From CAILZL01 sp050248275 (GTDB lineage: Bacteria; Pseudomonadota; Gammaproteobacteria; Steroidobacterales; Steroidobacteraceae): a stretch of 64,000 nt of DNA. How positions within the stretch are numbered: the first letter of the stretch is position 1; each line of letters starts with the position of its first letter. Under the pieces are notes generated by a model. That model had not been told where the DNA came from. It made no database searches and saw nothing but the letters and a program-made list of their open reading frames with translations. The DNA lies in NCBI GenBank assembly GCA_050248275.1, contig JBFWSR010000002.1, positions 176,919 to 240,918 on the forward strand, read 5' to 3'. Position numbers and translations under genes: made by a program. Of this stretch, positions 44,551-54,054 are shown in pieces.

Positions 44551-46292
44551 GGTGCGGCCTGGTGCTGCGCAGCATATGTATCCGGCTCATACACAATAAA
44601 GTGCCGCATGGCAGGGTCGTCGGCATACACGGGATGCCACCCGGGCAATCGCTGCCGCTCGATAAATGCGCCATCCGGTTGCACAGCGAAATAGGGCTCC
44701 AGCGCGCCGGCCAGCCGACGATTAGTGCCTGTCAGATATTCAGCATGCATCAGCAAGTACCTTACCTTGCGTTCGCGCAGGTAACGCAAAAAACCATCAA
44801 GCGAATCAGCGTCAGGCATCAGCACCACGCCTACCGGGCGCTTTACCATCCAGATCAGTCCATGAAATTCGCGCGTTTCGCCGATCATGATGCGGTCGCC
44901 AGATTCCAACGTGTTGTTGAGCCAGTCCACAAAACGCAGGTAGGAAGGCGAAGCCTCCATCAATGATTGCGGTCGGTTATAGGCGCCCTTTGCCGTTGTC
45001 CAGCCCAGTGTGCCCAATGTCGTCAGGCACAGAGCGCAGACAACCGCGATGAAAGCACGGCTCTTGAGCACACGCTCGCTCACCTGCCAGATCGTATGCG
45101 CGGCAAAAGCAATCCATACCGGTATCAATGGCGCCAGGTAACGAATCTCCGGGAACATCGTGTCCCAACTGAAGAACACCAGAAATGCTGCCGACCAGAA
45201 AAACACCAGGCAGGCATCCCATGACTTGCGGCGCAGCCACCAGCCTGCCAGAGCCAGCACGAACACGCCCATGCCTATCAATCGATAACGGGGTATCTGC
45301 AATGACGGTCCCAGCGCGCTCGGAATGACATTGGTCAGTTCGTTTGCAAAACCACTGCCCAGCCGCTTGACCACGTCCAGCAGCGAGTGGGTGCGGAAAT
45401 AATCCGCCGCCGTCGGCATGCCGTTCGCTTCGATCGTAGTGACGCCATACTGGTCGTAATAAATGCTTGACTGCTCACTGCCAATGTCGGTCCACTTGTC
45501 GATCCACATGATGTGGGAATTGATGCCTTCGTAGAACGGTGTGCCAAAGCCGATCAGATTACGCACAACGAGCGGTGAAGACAGCAACGCGGTCACCAAC
45601 AGGAACATCCACAAACGGCGGTCTGCAATGAAACGCGGGCGCGCATGCCACATACCGGCGACCACCACCGCCACGCCCATCAGCACTGCCGGCGACTTGG
45701 CCAGATACGCCAGACCCAGCCATAATCCCGCCAGCGCCCAGCGTGTCCGGGAGACTGGCATTGCATCGGACGCACCAGAACCTGGCGCCGGTTCGGTTAA
45801 AAACCACCATGTCCACAGCGTGCACAGCACAAACTGCATTTCGTTATCGACATGCGAACTGGCTATCACCAGCGAATTGCTGAGCGCGTACAGCATGCCC
45901 GCAATCAGCGCCGCGCCTCGGCCGTAACGGCGCGCCACCATCCAGATCAGCGACAACAGCACGGCCAGTCCGGTCCACAAATCGATCCACTTGGCCAGCA
46001 TGAAGAAATCCGCCGTACGCTCGGCGAACGGCGCCAGCATCAGCATGTACAGCGGATGGCGTTCCGTAATCGGGAATGTGCCGGTAAAACATTCGCGCAG
46101 GAAACCCCAGAACCCACCGTGTTCGGCGATGTACAACGCATGAGCGAGATAACCCGAGGTATCCTGCCAGCGCGCCGACGTTGCATGCAGCAACTCGCCA
46201 TAGGTCCAGACCAGGAATCCGCAAACCAATAGCGCGACAGCCGCCCACCAGCCACGCGCGCTGGCTACGCGGTCGATATTCCCATCATTCAT
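44547..46292 (-). CDS. GT39/ArnT-like polyprenyl-phosphate glycosyltransferase
   Basis: A 581-residue integral membrane protein from the ATG at 46292 (GGAAG nearby). About 11 to 12 helices with the early periplasmic acidic site WQDTSGYLAHALY, and a C-terminal periplasmic domain. This family transfers a sugar from undecaprenyl or dolichyl phosphate to a periplasmic acceptor. It heads the GT39-GtrA-YdjC-GT2 operon, which forms a complete route: load sugar on lipid (GT2), flip (GtrA), transfer (GT39). The acceptor (lipid A, O-antigen, protein) is unknown. Confidence 0.88.
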   Translation of the reverse strand: MNDGNIDRVASARGWWAAVALLVCGFLVWTYGELLHATSARWQDTSGYLAHALYIAEHGGFWGFLRECFTGTFPITERHPLYMLMLAPFAERTADFFMLAKWIDLWTGLAVLLSLIWMVARRYGRGAALIAGMLYALSNSLVIASSHVDNEMQFVLCTLWTWWFLTEPAPGSGASDAMPVSRTRWALAGLWLGLAYLAKSPAVLMGVAVVVAGMWHARPRFIADRRLWMFLLVTALLSSPLVVRNLIGFGTPFYEGINSHIMWIDKWTDIGSEQSSIYYDQYGVTTIEANGMPTAADYFRTHSLLDVVKRLGSGFANELTNVIPSALGPSLQIPRYRLIGMGVFVLALAGWWLRRKSWDACLVFFWSAAFLVFFSWDTMFPEIRYLAPLIPVWIAFAAHTIWQVSERVLKSRAFIAVVCALCLTTLGTLGWTTAKGAYNRPQSLMEASPSYLRFVDWLNNTLESGDRIMIGETREFHGLIWMVKRPVGVVLMPDADSLDGFLRYLRERKVRYLLMHAEYLTGTNRRLAGALEPYFAVQPDGAFIERQRLPGWHPVYADDPAMRHFIVYEPDTYAAQHQAAP

Positions 46293-46564
46293 ACATACTT
46301 CCTGCAAGCAGCCAGCCCCCTACATGTTCCGGGGTCATGGCATGGATATTTGGCGGTCATGTCGCAAAACCAGGACAAAAGGTATTACAAGCAGGCTTAA
46401 GTGACTGTGATTCAGATGGCACAAATACTCACTACATTTCCCAGCACCTTGAACCGGCTGGCACTGAGCGGAGTACGGAACACGCAGAATCACGCCAGAC
46501 CTTAAAGTGGTCGCTTATACTTGTACGACTTGCAAATTGCAAAAATGCGCCAAGACCATTACCA

Positions 46565-48085
46565 ATGCCTTACGAAAAACAGCCCCGATTCCCATTCGCA
46601 ATCGTCAGCGCGCTGCTGGTCGGTCTGGTATTGCTTTTTCATGTCCTGACCTTGCGTGCAGGACTGGACTGGGATGGCGACTATGCCCTGTACCTCATGC
46701 AAGCCCGCACCATCGTCGAGAATACGACTTACACCACTCCTTATCTCTTCAATCCTGATAACGCGATCAATCCCTCCCTTTACCCGCCCGGACTACCGCT
46801 GCTGCTTGCGCCCATTTACTCCATTTTCGGCAACGACCTTGAGGCAATGAAATGGGCAGGACTGGCAGCGCTGGCCGGATGGCTGCTGGCATTCGCATAC
46901 ATTGCGCGGAATTTCGTGGCATCGTGGCTCGCACTGGCTGCAACCCTGCTAATGGGCATCCATCCCTTCATCTGGGAACTCAAGAACTCGATCTATTCGG
47001 AACTGCCGTTCCTGTTATGGACCTACGCAACGTTATTGCTGGCCAATCGGCTGATTGAAGGCGAGGCGTCGCCCGGCGACACGCGATGGACAATGCTTGG
47101 CCTGACACTGACACTCGCACTCGCCTATCTGACGCGCACCGCGGCAATTGTGCTGTTTCCAGCCATTTTCCTGACGTCGCTGTACCGTACGCGGCGTATT
47201 GTCACTCCCGCCCTGTTCGCCCTGGCGGGTGGCGCAGTCCTCGCCATGCTGGTGCTATCGCGGTATCCAGCCGACTCAGCCACCTATGTAAATTATTTCG
47301 ATCAATTCAGTCCATGGGGCATTCTTCAGTCGGTTCGAGCTTACGAGCTGTCGCTGGAAACGCTTGTGCAAGGTCATCCCTTGTCGTCCCGGCTGCTGGG
47401 TTTCACGGAAACCGCCTTCCTGCTGTCGCTGATCGCCACTGGCTTCATAGCCAGGGTTCGCAACAGGATTTCTGTATTTGAAGTATTCCTCGCAGGCTAC
47501 GCCGCACTGTTGCTGCTCTACCCGATCCGCTGGGAAGCGGATCGTTACTCTCTGCCAATCTGGCCATTGCTGCTGGCATATGGACTGAAGGGTGCGCAGA
47601 TAGTCGGCATCGCACTCCGCAGCGAGCGCTGGCGGCTGTTCCCTCCGGCACTGGTGAGCATCGCACTGTTTGGTTCCTACAGTTATGCCTATGCCGGCAA
47701 AGATTTCACACCGTTCGCCAATTCAGTCACCGATCCCTTGTCGCAAGAATTGTTCCGAGCCATCAGGAGCCGGGTTCCAGAAAACGGGGTGGTGTTGGCC
47801 CGAAAACCCACCATCATCGGCTTATACACAAGCCGCCAGTCTTCCACCTGGCCGCGCAATTTTGAAAACGATACAGATTTCTGGACCTGGGCACGCAGCA
47901 TCAATGCTCGCTACCTGGTGCAGGATCTTTACCAGTTCGGTGACGGCGAATATGACCCGAACGACAGTCTGGACCGCTTCATAAAATCGAACCAACAAGC
48001 GCTAACCGAATTGTTTGCCAACGAATGGTTCAAGGTATACACATTTGAATTGCCGCTCATCAACCACGATGCTGGTCAGCCTTGA
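46565..48085 (+). CDS. Second GT39-like membrane glycosyltransferase
   Basis: A 506-residue integral membrane protein with an early acidic site LDWDGDYALYLMQAR, about ten helices and a soluble C-terminal segment. The frame extends far upstream on the plus strand opposite the previous GT39, but the ATG at 46565 gives the expected membrane-protein N-terminus. It is divergent from the GT39 operon and probably makes a related sugar transfer. No DNA similarity to its neighbour is obvious, so it is not a recent copy. Confidence 0.85.
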   Translation: MPYEKQPRFPFAIVSALLVGLVLLFHVLTLRAGLDWDGDYALYLMQARTIVENTTYTTPYLFNPDNAINPSLYPPGLPLLLAPIYSIFGNDLEAMKWAGLAALAGWLLAFAYIARNFVASWLALAATLLMGIHPFIWELKNSIYSELPFLLWTYATLLLANRLIEGEASPGDTRWTMLGLTLTLALAYLTRTAAIVLFPAIFLTSLYRTRRIVTPALFALAGGAVLAMLVLSRYPADSATYVNYFDQFSPWGILQSVRAYELSLETLVQGHPLSSRLLGFTETAFLLSLIATGFIARVRNRISVFEVFLAGYAALLLLYPIRWEADRYSLPIWPLLLAYGLKGAQIVGIALRSERWRLFPPALVSIALFGSYSYAYAGKDFTPFANSVTDPLSQELFRAIRSRVPENGVVLARKPTIIGLYTSRQSSTWPRNFENDTDFWTWARSINARYLVQDLYQFGDGEYDPNDSLDRFIKSNQQALTELFANEWFKVYTFELPLINHDAGQP

Positions 48086-48438
48086 ATAAGAACCCGGAAT
48101 AGAGCCAGTCAGCAGTCAGGTTTGGCACGGGAACGACCCACGTACTTGTTTTATACCCCTTAACAAGCCAACGGGACGCGCTCCTCAATAAGCAGCGCCT
48201 GTATGCGCGCCGGACGGCAAGTCTGCAATCCGGAAATTGGTAACTATTGATCGCTGCGCGTAATCACCGCCCATAAGACCGACCGCGATACTGACCGAAG
48301 AGACGGCAAACGGCGGGCGATCCATCAGCGTAAAAAAGCGGCTTGGAACCCTGCATGACCCCTTGTCCTGGAGCGCCCTGGCTTCCGCCATTCCACACAG
48401 GAAAGGGAAATCCGGACCCACCCAAACGAGCATGAAAA
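48086..48438. other. Intergenic region between convergent genes
   Basis: 353 bases. No credible gene. It carries the 3' ends of the two convergent transcripts. Confidence 0.5.
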
Positions 48439-48470
48439 AGCCGCACGTGATGCCTTCATCACGTGCGGCT
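48439..48470 (-). terminator. Rho-independent terminator of the RCC1-repeat gene
   Basis: A perfect 13-bp stem AGCCGCACGTGAT/ATCACGTGCGGCT with a six-base loop. On the minus strand it is followed by TTTTTC. It terminates the gene ending at 48488. Confidence 0.9.
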
Positions 48471-48487
48471 CGCCTGCTTTCATTGGG

Positions 48488-51331
48488 TTATCGATTGAGG
48501 TTGATCGAATCCGTGAAATCACCCATCTCATTGACATCGTCGCCAATATTGAAGGTCACACCCTGACCCAACTGACCACCCTGACCGGTAATACCATTCC
48601 GGGACCCATTATGCCCCCAGCACTTCACCAGATCGGAGGAGAAGTGCACGCACTGGAAGAACCCGCCCGCAGTGAGTTCCACAGCGGTGCCGACGGCAAG
48701 ACCCGAGCGCACATCGGTCGTGCCAAGATCAATGGCAGACAGGAGAGCCACGGTTTCACCGGCATCGTCGCCATACTTCGGCACAGTAGCGGTGTTCTCC
48801 TGGCCCAATTGGCCGTAGGTATTGTCACCCCAGCATTTGACCGCATCGTTATCGAGCAGCACGCAGGTCTGACGATCACCGGCAGACAGTTGCTTCACAG
48901 TGTGTCCAGCGCCGACGTCCACCAAATTGAGCGTCGCTTCACCGGGCTCGTCGCCGATACAGGAATTGCCCGGTTCGCAGACAGCCGGATTGGTCGGCGA
49001 ACCATTGCCGCCCGCCACCATCACCTGGCCCCAACCGTTATTACCCCAGCACTTGAGCGAACCACCCACGAGCACGGCACAGGTATGGCCGCTGGCAGAA
49101 ACCACCTGTAGCGGCTCGCCACCCAGATTGATTGCTGGGAGATTGTCGCCCATTTCGTTAGCTTCGTTACCCCGATCACCATGATCAAGCAGCGCCAGCC
49201 CATCACCCAGTCCCAACTGGCCAAATTCGTTGGAACCCCAGCATTTCAGCGATTTCACAGAAGAGAGCGTGTTCTGCAAGATAGCGCAGGTCGTGTAGCC
49301 GCCATAGGCCACCAGCCTGTTTGCTTTCAGATTCGTACCCAGAGAGATCGGCGTCAAACTGGCCATATCGCCCGGATTGCCGCCACGATTGGCGGTATCG
49401 CCCAACCCTAACTGCCCACCGATGTTGGAACCCCAACATTTTATGGCACCATCAGCGAAGCGTGCGCATACGTGTTGAGCCCCAGCCTCAATTTCAACCA
49501 CGTGACTCACACCCAGATTGCTGACCGCCGTAAGGTTGGCAATTTGATTCGCATTGGCGTCACCAATGGTGGTGAAGTTGTCTTGACCCAGCTCGCCTTC
49601 GACATTTCGTCCCCAGCACTTTACCGACTCGTTCTCGAGTCGCGCGCAGGTGAATTCTTCGCCGGCAGTCAAGGCCAGCACCTTCTGTCCGCCCAGATTC
49701 ACGAATGGCAAAGTGGGGGCAGGTCCTATCTCACCAGGATTGACGCCCCGGGGGTTGGTGTCGCCCAGGCCAAGCTGGCCATAATTATTGCTGCCCCAGC
49801 ACTTGATGTCGCCTTCGTCATAACGGACGCAGGTGTGGTAACCACCCGTGGCAATTTTCTTGCCGGTATTGAAAGTCCATACCTTGTCGGCGGCCAGAGG
49901 ATTGCCCGCCACATCTTTAATGGCCGTGGTCAGCTTCACCGTGTAATCGGTGTTGAACTGCAATCCCAGACCATAACCGGCAGCCGGGGTAAACACGGCT
50001 GTAGTGTTGCCATTGGTCAAGGACACAGTACCGCCCGTTACCGGAACGTTGCCGGGCCCGGTCACCGTGAAAGTGCTGCCCGTCACGGTCGAGGGATTCA
50101 GCGCCTCGGAGAAGGTGGCGCGGATCGTGCCATGCACGTCGGCGCCCACGGTGGTATCCAGCGGATAGACGGCGCTGTTGGCCACCGTCGGCGCGGTGGT
50201 GTCGTTGTTGACGCAGGTGACCGTCACGCTGGTGATGTTCGCATTGGTCACCGTACCGGAGCCATTACTAACCGTGCAGGTCTGGCCAGCAGGTGTACCA
50301 GCCGGAACCGTGGGATTGGTCAAGCGGGTTACGCTATAAGCAGCACTGCTGTTGATCGCGGTGGCAAAGGTGAACGAGCCATTGGCGCTCACGGTCAGGT
50401 TATTGCCGCCATTATTCTGCAGCACAACCGTGCCACCCGTGGCCAAACCGGACACTGTACCGCCTACCGTGTAAGTGTTGGTGGTACAGGTGACAGTCGC
50501 ATTCGCGACGTCGCCTGTCACCGTACCACTGGCATTCGCCACCGCACAGGTCTGGCTTGGACTGGTGGGTTGCGTGGTGGGGGAAATGGTATAGGTGTCG
50601 CCATAAGTCATCGGAAAGCTGTACGACGTGGCATTGGCCGCAGGCGTCAATGTCGCGCCGGCACCGTTGTTCAGGACCAGTCCTGAACCCAGCAGGTTGC
50701 TGATTGAACCGCCGACGGTATGCGGGTTGAGGCCGCAATTCACCGGCACAGATACGTCCGCCAGGGCGATGGTGCCCGAAGCAGGCGATCCCAACACACA
50801 GGTCTGGCCCGTGGGCTGCGTCAGGATGGACACTGCATAAGGATTGCCATAGGTGACAGCCGTGGCAAAGCTGGCAGTGCCGTCAGCCGTGACGGTCAGG
50901 TCATTACCGCCATTGTTCTGCAGCACCAGGGTGCCGCTCAGACCCGTGACATTGATGCTGACCGTATGGGTTTCAGTGGTGGTGCAGGTGACCTGCACAT
51001 TGGTGACATTGCTGGCGGGCGCCGTGCCGGAACCGCTGGCCACCACGCAATTCTGCGCGGGCGCCGTAGGTTGCGTGCCCACCGTCACCGCATAGGCAGC
51101 GCCGCTGTTGACTGTCGAGCTGAAAGTGAACGCGCCATTGGCTGTCACGCTCAGGTCATTGCCGCCATTGTTCTTCAGCACCAGCCCGGCGCCGGCCAAG
51201 CCGCTCACCGCACCGCCGATGGTGACGGGCGTCGGAGGGGGCGTGGAACTGCCACCGCCCCCGCCGCAGGCAGCAAGGGTCAGCAACCCCGCATACGACA
51301 ATAAGTTCCTGACCATGCCAGATGCGCTCAT
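48488..51331 (-). CDS. Exported RCC1-repeat lipoprotein with Ig-like and tandem beta repeats
   Basis: 947 residues from the ATG at 51331 (GGAG about nine bases before; Mets at 51346 and 51379 are alternatives). The signal ends LLTLAAC with a GGGGGSS tail. Residues about 30-375 hold four repeats of roughly 85 residues with the pattern VxGLxGTLVLQNNGGNDLTV and conserved Cys pairs. A Big_5/SbsA-like domain (about 375-480) follows, then seven RCC1-type blades (pattern HTCxxxxxGxxKCWGxNxxGQLG) forming a propeller with disulfides. The whole is secreted or surface anchored; adhesion or matrix roles are likely but unproven. A 16-bp palindrome sits just before its ribosome site. Confidence 0.9.
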   Translation of the reverse strand: MSASGMVRNLLSYAGLLTLAACGGGGGSSTPPPTPVTIGGAVSGLAGAGLVLKNNGGNDLSVTANGAFTFSSTVNSGAAYAVTVGTQPTAPAQNCVVASGSGTAPASNVTNVQVTCTTTETHTVSINVTGLSGTLVLQNNGGNDLTVTADGTASFATAVTYGNPYAVSILTQPTGQTCVLGSPASGTIALADVSVPVNCGLNPHTVGGSISNLLGSGLVLNNGAGATLTPAANATSYSFPMTYGDTYTISPTTQPTSPSQTCAVANASGTVTGDVANATVTCTTNTYTVGGTVSGLATGGTVVLQNNGGNNLTVSANGSFTFATAINSSAAYSVTRLTNPTVPAGTPAGQTCTVSNGSGTVTNANITSVTVTCVNNDTTAPTVANSAVYPLDTTVGADVHGTIRATFSEALNPSTVTGSTFTVTGPGNVPVTGGTVSLTNGNTTAVFTPAAGYGLGLQFNTDYTVKLTTAIKDVAGNPLAADKVWTFNTGKKIATGGYHTCVRYDEGDIKCWGSNNYGQLGLGDTNPRGVNPGEIGPAPTLPFVNLGGQKVLALTAGEEFTCARLENESVKCWGRNVEGELGQDNFTTIGDANANQIANLTAVSNLGVSHVVEIEAGAQHVCARFADGAIKCWGSNIGGQLGLGDTANRGGNPGDMASLTPISLGTNLKANRLVAYGGYTTCAILQNTLSSVKSLKCWGSNEFGQLGLGDGLALLDHGDRGNEANEMGDNLPAINLGGEPLQVVSASGHTCAVLVGGSLKCWGNNGWGQVMVAGGNGSPTNPAVCEPGNSCIGDEPGEATLNLVDVGAGHTVKQLSAGDRQTCVLLDNDAVKCWGDNTYGQLGQENTATVPKYGDDAGETVALLSAIDLGTTDVRSGLAVGTAVELTAGGFFQCVHFSSDLVKCWGHNGSRNGITGQGGQLGQGVTFNIGDDVNEMGDFTDSINLNR

Positions 51332-51344
51332 TTGCAATCGCTCC

Positions 51345-51360
51345 ATACCTTGAGAGGTAT
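51345..51360. promoter_or_regulatory. Palindrome abutting the RCC1-gene ribosome site
   Basis: ATACCT-TGAG-AGGTAT: a 6-bp perfect dyad directly next to the GGAG (minus-strand complement of CTCC at 51341-51344). It may be an operator or a hairpin that affects ribosome access. Confidence 0.35.
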
Positions 51361-52242
51361 CACTTGTTGAATTCACCAAAAATTAAGCAGTAAAGATGTG
51401 GTCACAAGACATTCGTCATGCACGATGGCAGCGCAGTGTATTTAGTTTTAATGAAATTGTATTGTGTCGCACGTTTGCTAAGCCGACGGCAGTTTTATCA
51501 AATAGTAGTGTCGCCGATTTTTCCTGCCCGGTCATGTGAAGCGCATCACACTTGCAACGGGCTGCAACGATAGCCCGCTCAATATTTTTGCGGTGGAAGC
51601 CTCCTAACCCTGCAGACAACGTCCCCTGCTCTTGCGAAGACAATGGCTGGGCAAACCCGTGATCCATCCGTACCTTGCAGGTATCCGCACAGCACCGATC
51701 AATGCACTCCTTCCCAATTATCGTCGCCTGCCAGGTTAAGTTAATAACCAGAACCTCAAGTGAGCACAGCGAGGCACGGGGTTGCTTCCCGTGAAGCGGG
51801 ACCATACAGGCAGGATGCCTAGGGAATGTCTGATTGATTCCGTTCGCGTTGAGGCTGTCGAAATGCTCTTGGTTTCGCGTTTTTGAAGAAAAGAACCTTT
51901 CGACAAGCCCAGGGTGCACGGCAAAGAACTTACGGGACACGGCACCAGAGTCTAACAAAATGCCCCCTGTTTAAGGACAAGGGCGCGATTCGCCGCGCCC
52001 TTATGTGACGAAGGGCAGATTTTTCGCTGTAAGCGCTCAATTCATTGAGCCTTTCCTGCAGGACGATCACTGGCAGAATTGTCTTTTTGTCAGACCCTAA
52101 GCAGACATCAGTCAAGACCGATGGCCCAAAGGGCAAACCGCACAATAGTTTCTTATCGGGCTAAAAACCGCGTCTTACTGGACTGGATGCTCACCTGTGC
52201 GGGCATGACGTGGATAGTGTTCGCTGTGAATTTTGAGGGGTT
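51361..52242. other. Gene-poor region upstream of the RCC1 gene
   Basis: About 880 bases. A 180-codon open frame (51416-51958 minus) shows no family resemblance and atypical composition, so it is not called. A perfect hairpin AAGGGCGCG-ATTCGC-CGCGCCCTT lies at 51979-52002, and a smaller one (GCTCAA-TTCA-TTGAGC) at 52034-52049. The region may hold a small RNA or the RCC1 promoter. Confidence 0.45.
51979..52002. terminator. Strong hairpin without U-tract
   Basis: A 9-bp GC-rich stem with a six-base loop in a gene-free stretch. It is terminator-like but neither side has a clear T-run, so its role is open. Confidence 0.4.
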
Positions 52243-53220
52243 CTAGATCAGCCGCTGCTGACGATACCAGGCCGCAGTGCGGGTCAATCCTTCGCGCAGA
52301 TCGATCTTGGGATCGTAACCCAGCAGTTCACGTGCTTTCGTAATGGAGAACGAACGGCTCATGGTAAAAAACTCAAGCCGACGGGGATAGAGCGGCGGAT
52401 TGATGCCGAATGGTTTGCAGACGCCAACACACAGGTGCGCCGCCATTTCGACCGGCCAGGCGGGAATGCGCAGCCTGGGATGCGGCTTGCCCAAGACATC
52501 GGCGATAGTGTCCACCACTTCGCGGATGGTGACATGGTGTGCCCCACCAATGGTAAACACCTCGCCATTGGCGCGCGGATGGTTGCCGGCCAGCAGGAAA
52601 CCATCAATCAGGTCATCTATGTAGGTGAAGTGATACAACGTCTGCCCGGTGCCAATCAACACAAACCAGCCGCGCTGGATGCCCTTGAAGAGCTTCAGGA
52701 ACCGTGTGTCACCCGGCCCGTAAATGCCGGCGGGCCGGACCACCGCCCCTGGCAAACCGGCAGCGAAATACTCCCGCGCCGCCTGCTCCCCTTCCAGCTT
52801 GGTCTGCTGATAGTGGTCTTCGGGATGAAAACGATAGGTTTCACTTGCGGGCGGATCGTCAATACGACCCTGCACGCCAACCGTCGAGCAATGAACAAAC
52901 CGGCCGACCCCGACCTGTTTTGCGGCTTCCAGCAGATTACGCGTCGCCTCGACATTCACGCGCGTAAAAGCAGAGAGGTCGGATTCCTCAGTACGAAACA
53001 AGGCGGCAATGTGGTACACCCGGTCGAACGGCTGGAACTCCCGCAACACTTCTTCGCGATTGGTAATGTCAACCGCCTTGCATTCCACTCCCAGTTGACG
53101 CAATGGTTCGGCGCGCTGCATGGAACGCACAAAAGTGGTGACCTGCGCTCCTTCCTGCAACAAACGCCTTGCCAGCGCCCCGCCTGTAAATCCCGTCGCA
53201 CCTGTTACCAGAACTCGCAT
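52243..53220 (-). CDS. NAD-dependent epimerase/dehydratase (extended SDR)
   Basis: A 325-residue extended SDR. The N-terminal Rossmann motif is GATGFTGGALA (7-17); catalytic residues are S112 (HCSTVG), Y137 and K141 (HYQQTK). It resembles hopanoid-associated/dihydroflavonol-type reductases and UDP-sugar epimerases. It is the last gene of the nine-gene minus-strand operon, 36 bases after the metal-hydrolase-like gene. It probably alters a nucleotide sugar or a beta-hydroxy/keto group of the product; the substrate is unknown. Confidence 0.88.
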   Translation of the reverse strand: MRVLVTGATGFTGGALARRLLQEGAQVTTFVRSMQRAEPLRQLGVECKAVDITNREEVLREFQPFDRVYHIAALFRTEESDLSAFTRVNVEATRNLLEAAKQVGVGRFVHCSTVGVQGRIDDPPASETYRFHPEDHYQQTKLEGEQAAREYFAAGLPGAVVRPAGIYGPGDTRFLKLFKGIQRGWFVLIGTGQTLYHFTYIDDLIDGFLLAGNHPRANGEVFTIGGAHHVTIREVVDTIADVLGKPHPRLRIPAWPVEMAAHLCVGVCKPFGINPPLYPRRLEFFTMSRSFSITKARELLGYDPKIDLREGLTRTAAWYRQQRLI

Positions 53221-53256
53221 CAGTATCTCGCGTGATAGGTATTCAGAAACATGCAG

Positions 53257-54051
53257 TTAAAATCGTCGCCATCTTAGCAGCAACTGATTCCGAAAAAATC
53301 TTGATGCAGTCTCGGCAGAGCCATAGGCATGCAGTTCGCCAGCAGGCAATTTTGCCACGAGCGCGCGTAATGAGGCTGCCGGCGTATCAGCAGACAAAGA
53401 ACCGGCAAACCAGGAACCAAAGCCGCCAACACGGTATTCCTCACCCGGCAGGGGCAGCGGATCGGAACCGCGCAGCAGCGGTCGGTCATGCAGCAGTTCA
53501 AAACGTCGCTCCGGCCAGAAAGCCGGCCGGCCGCCGTTGTCGGCTGCGTATACATTGAGTGCCGCTTGCGACCTGAACACCGCTTCCACCAATCGCCCTC
53601 TGGCGCCAAGCCACTTGCCCACGCCCCAAGGCAACACCACCAGCGCACCGGTCTGGCGTACGGCGTCAAGGGTGACATGAATATCGGCACCATCGGCAAT
53701 ATGGGCACAGGTGCCCAGCGCATGGACTTCGAGTCGCTCAGCCGTAACGATCTGGCGGCCCGCTACAATCGTCATGCTTGCTCCTGACGCATTGGCCTGC
53801 AAACTGATGGGTTCAGCGGGCGACCGGGTTACCCGCCAAGCCCCGACTTCACAGCCACCTGCCGCGCCGGCAACCGAACCGAACCAATCGACGCCAGCCA
53901 CCTCGGTCAGCATCAGCACACCCCGCCATTCGCGTGCGCCAAGACGAGCGGCCGCCTGCTTGAAATTCTGCGCAGCAGCATCGAGCAGCCCCGACACATC
54001 CGCGCCCGGGTACACATGGACATGGGCATCGCACAATATGATCGGGCTCAT
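53257..54051 (-). CDS. PHP/amidohydrolase-like metal hydrolase of unknown function
   Basis: 264 residues. The N-terminus LCDAHVHVYPG gives an HxH-type metal site, as in PHP and amidohydrolase proteins. Later conserved points include GTCAHIADGADIHVT and LPWGVGKWLGARG. I do not recognise a named family. It is predicted cytoplasmic and starts three bases after the GlpD-like stop, so it is translated with it. The role in the operon is unknown; a hydrolase acting on a phosphorylated or acylated intermediate is one option. Confidence 0.75.
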   Translation of the reverse strand: MSPIILCDAHVHVYPGADVSGLLDAAAQNFKQAAARLGAREWRGVLMLTEVAGVDWFGSVAGAAGGCEVGAWRVTRSPAEPISLQANASGASMTIVAGRQIVTAERLEVHALGTCAHIADGADIHVTLDAVRQTGALVVLPWGVGKWLGARGRLVEAVFRSQAALNVYAADNGGRPAFWPERRFELLHDRPLLRGSDPLPLPGEEYRVGGFGSWFAGSLSADTPAASLRALVAKLPAGELHAYGSAETASRFFRNQLLLRWRRF

Positions 54052-54054
54052 GAA

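Noticed and set aside
51416..51958. 180-codon minus-strand frame
   Set aside because: No ribosome site, unusual composition and no domain; probably random openness in a gene-poor stretch.
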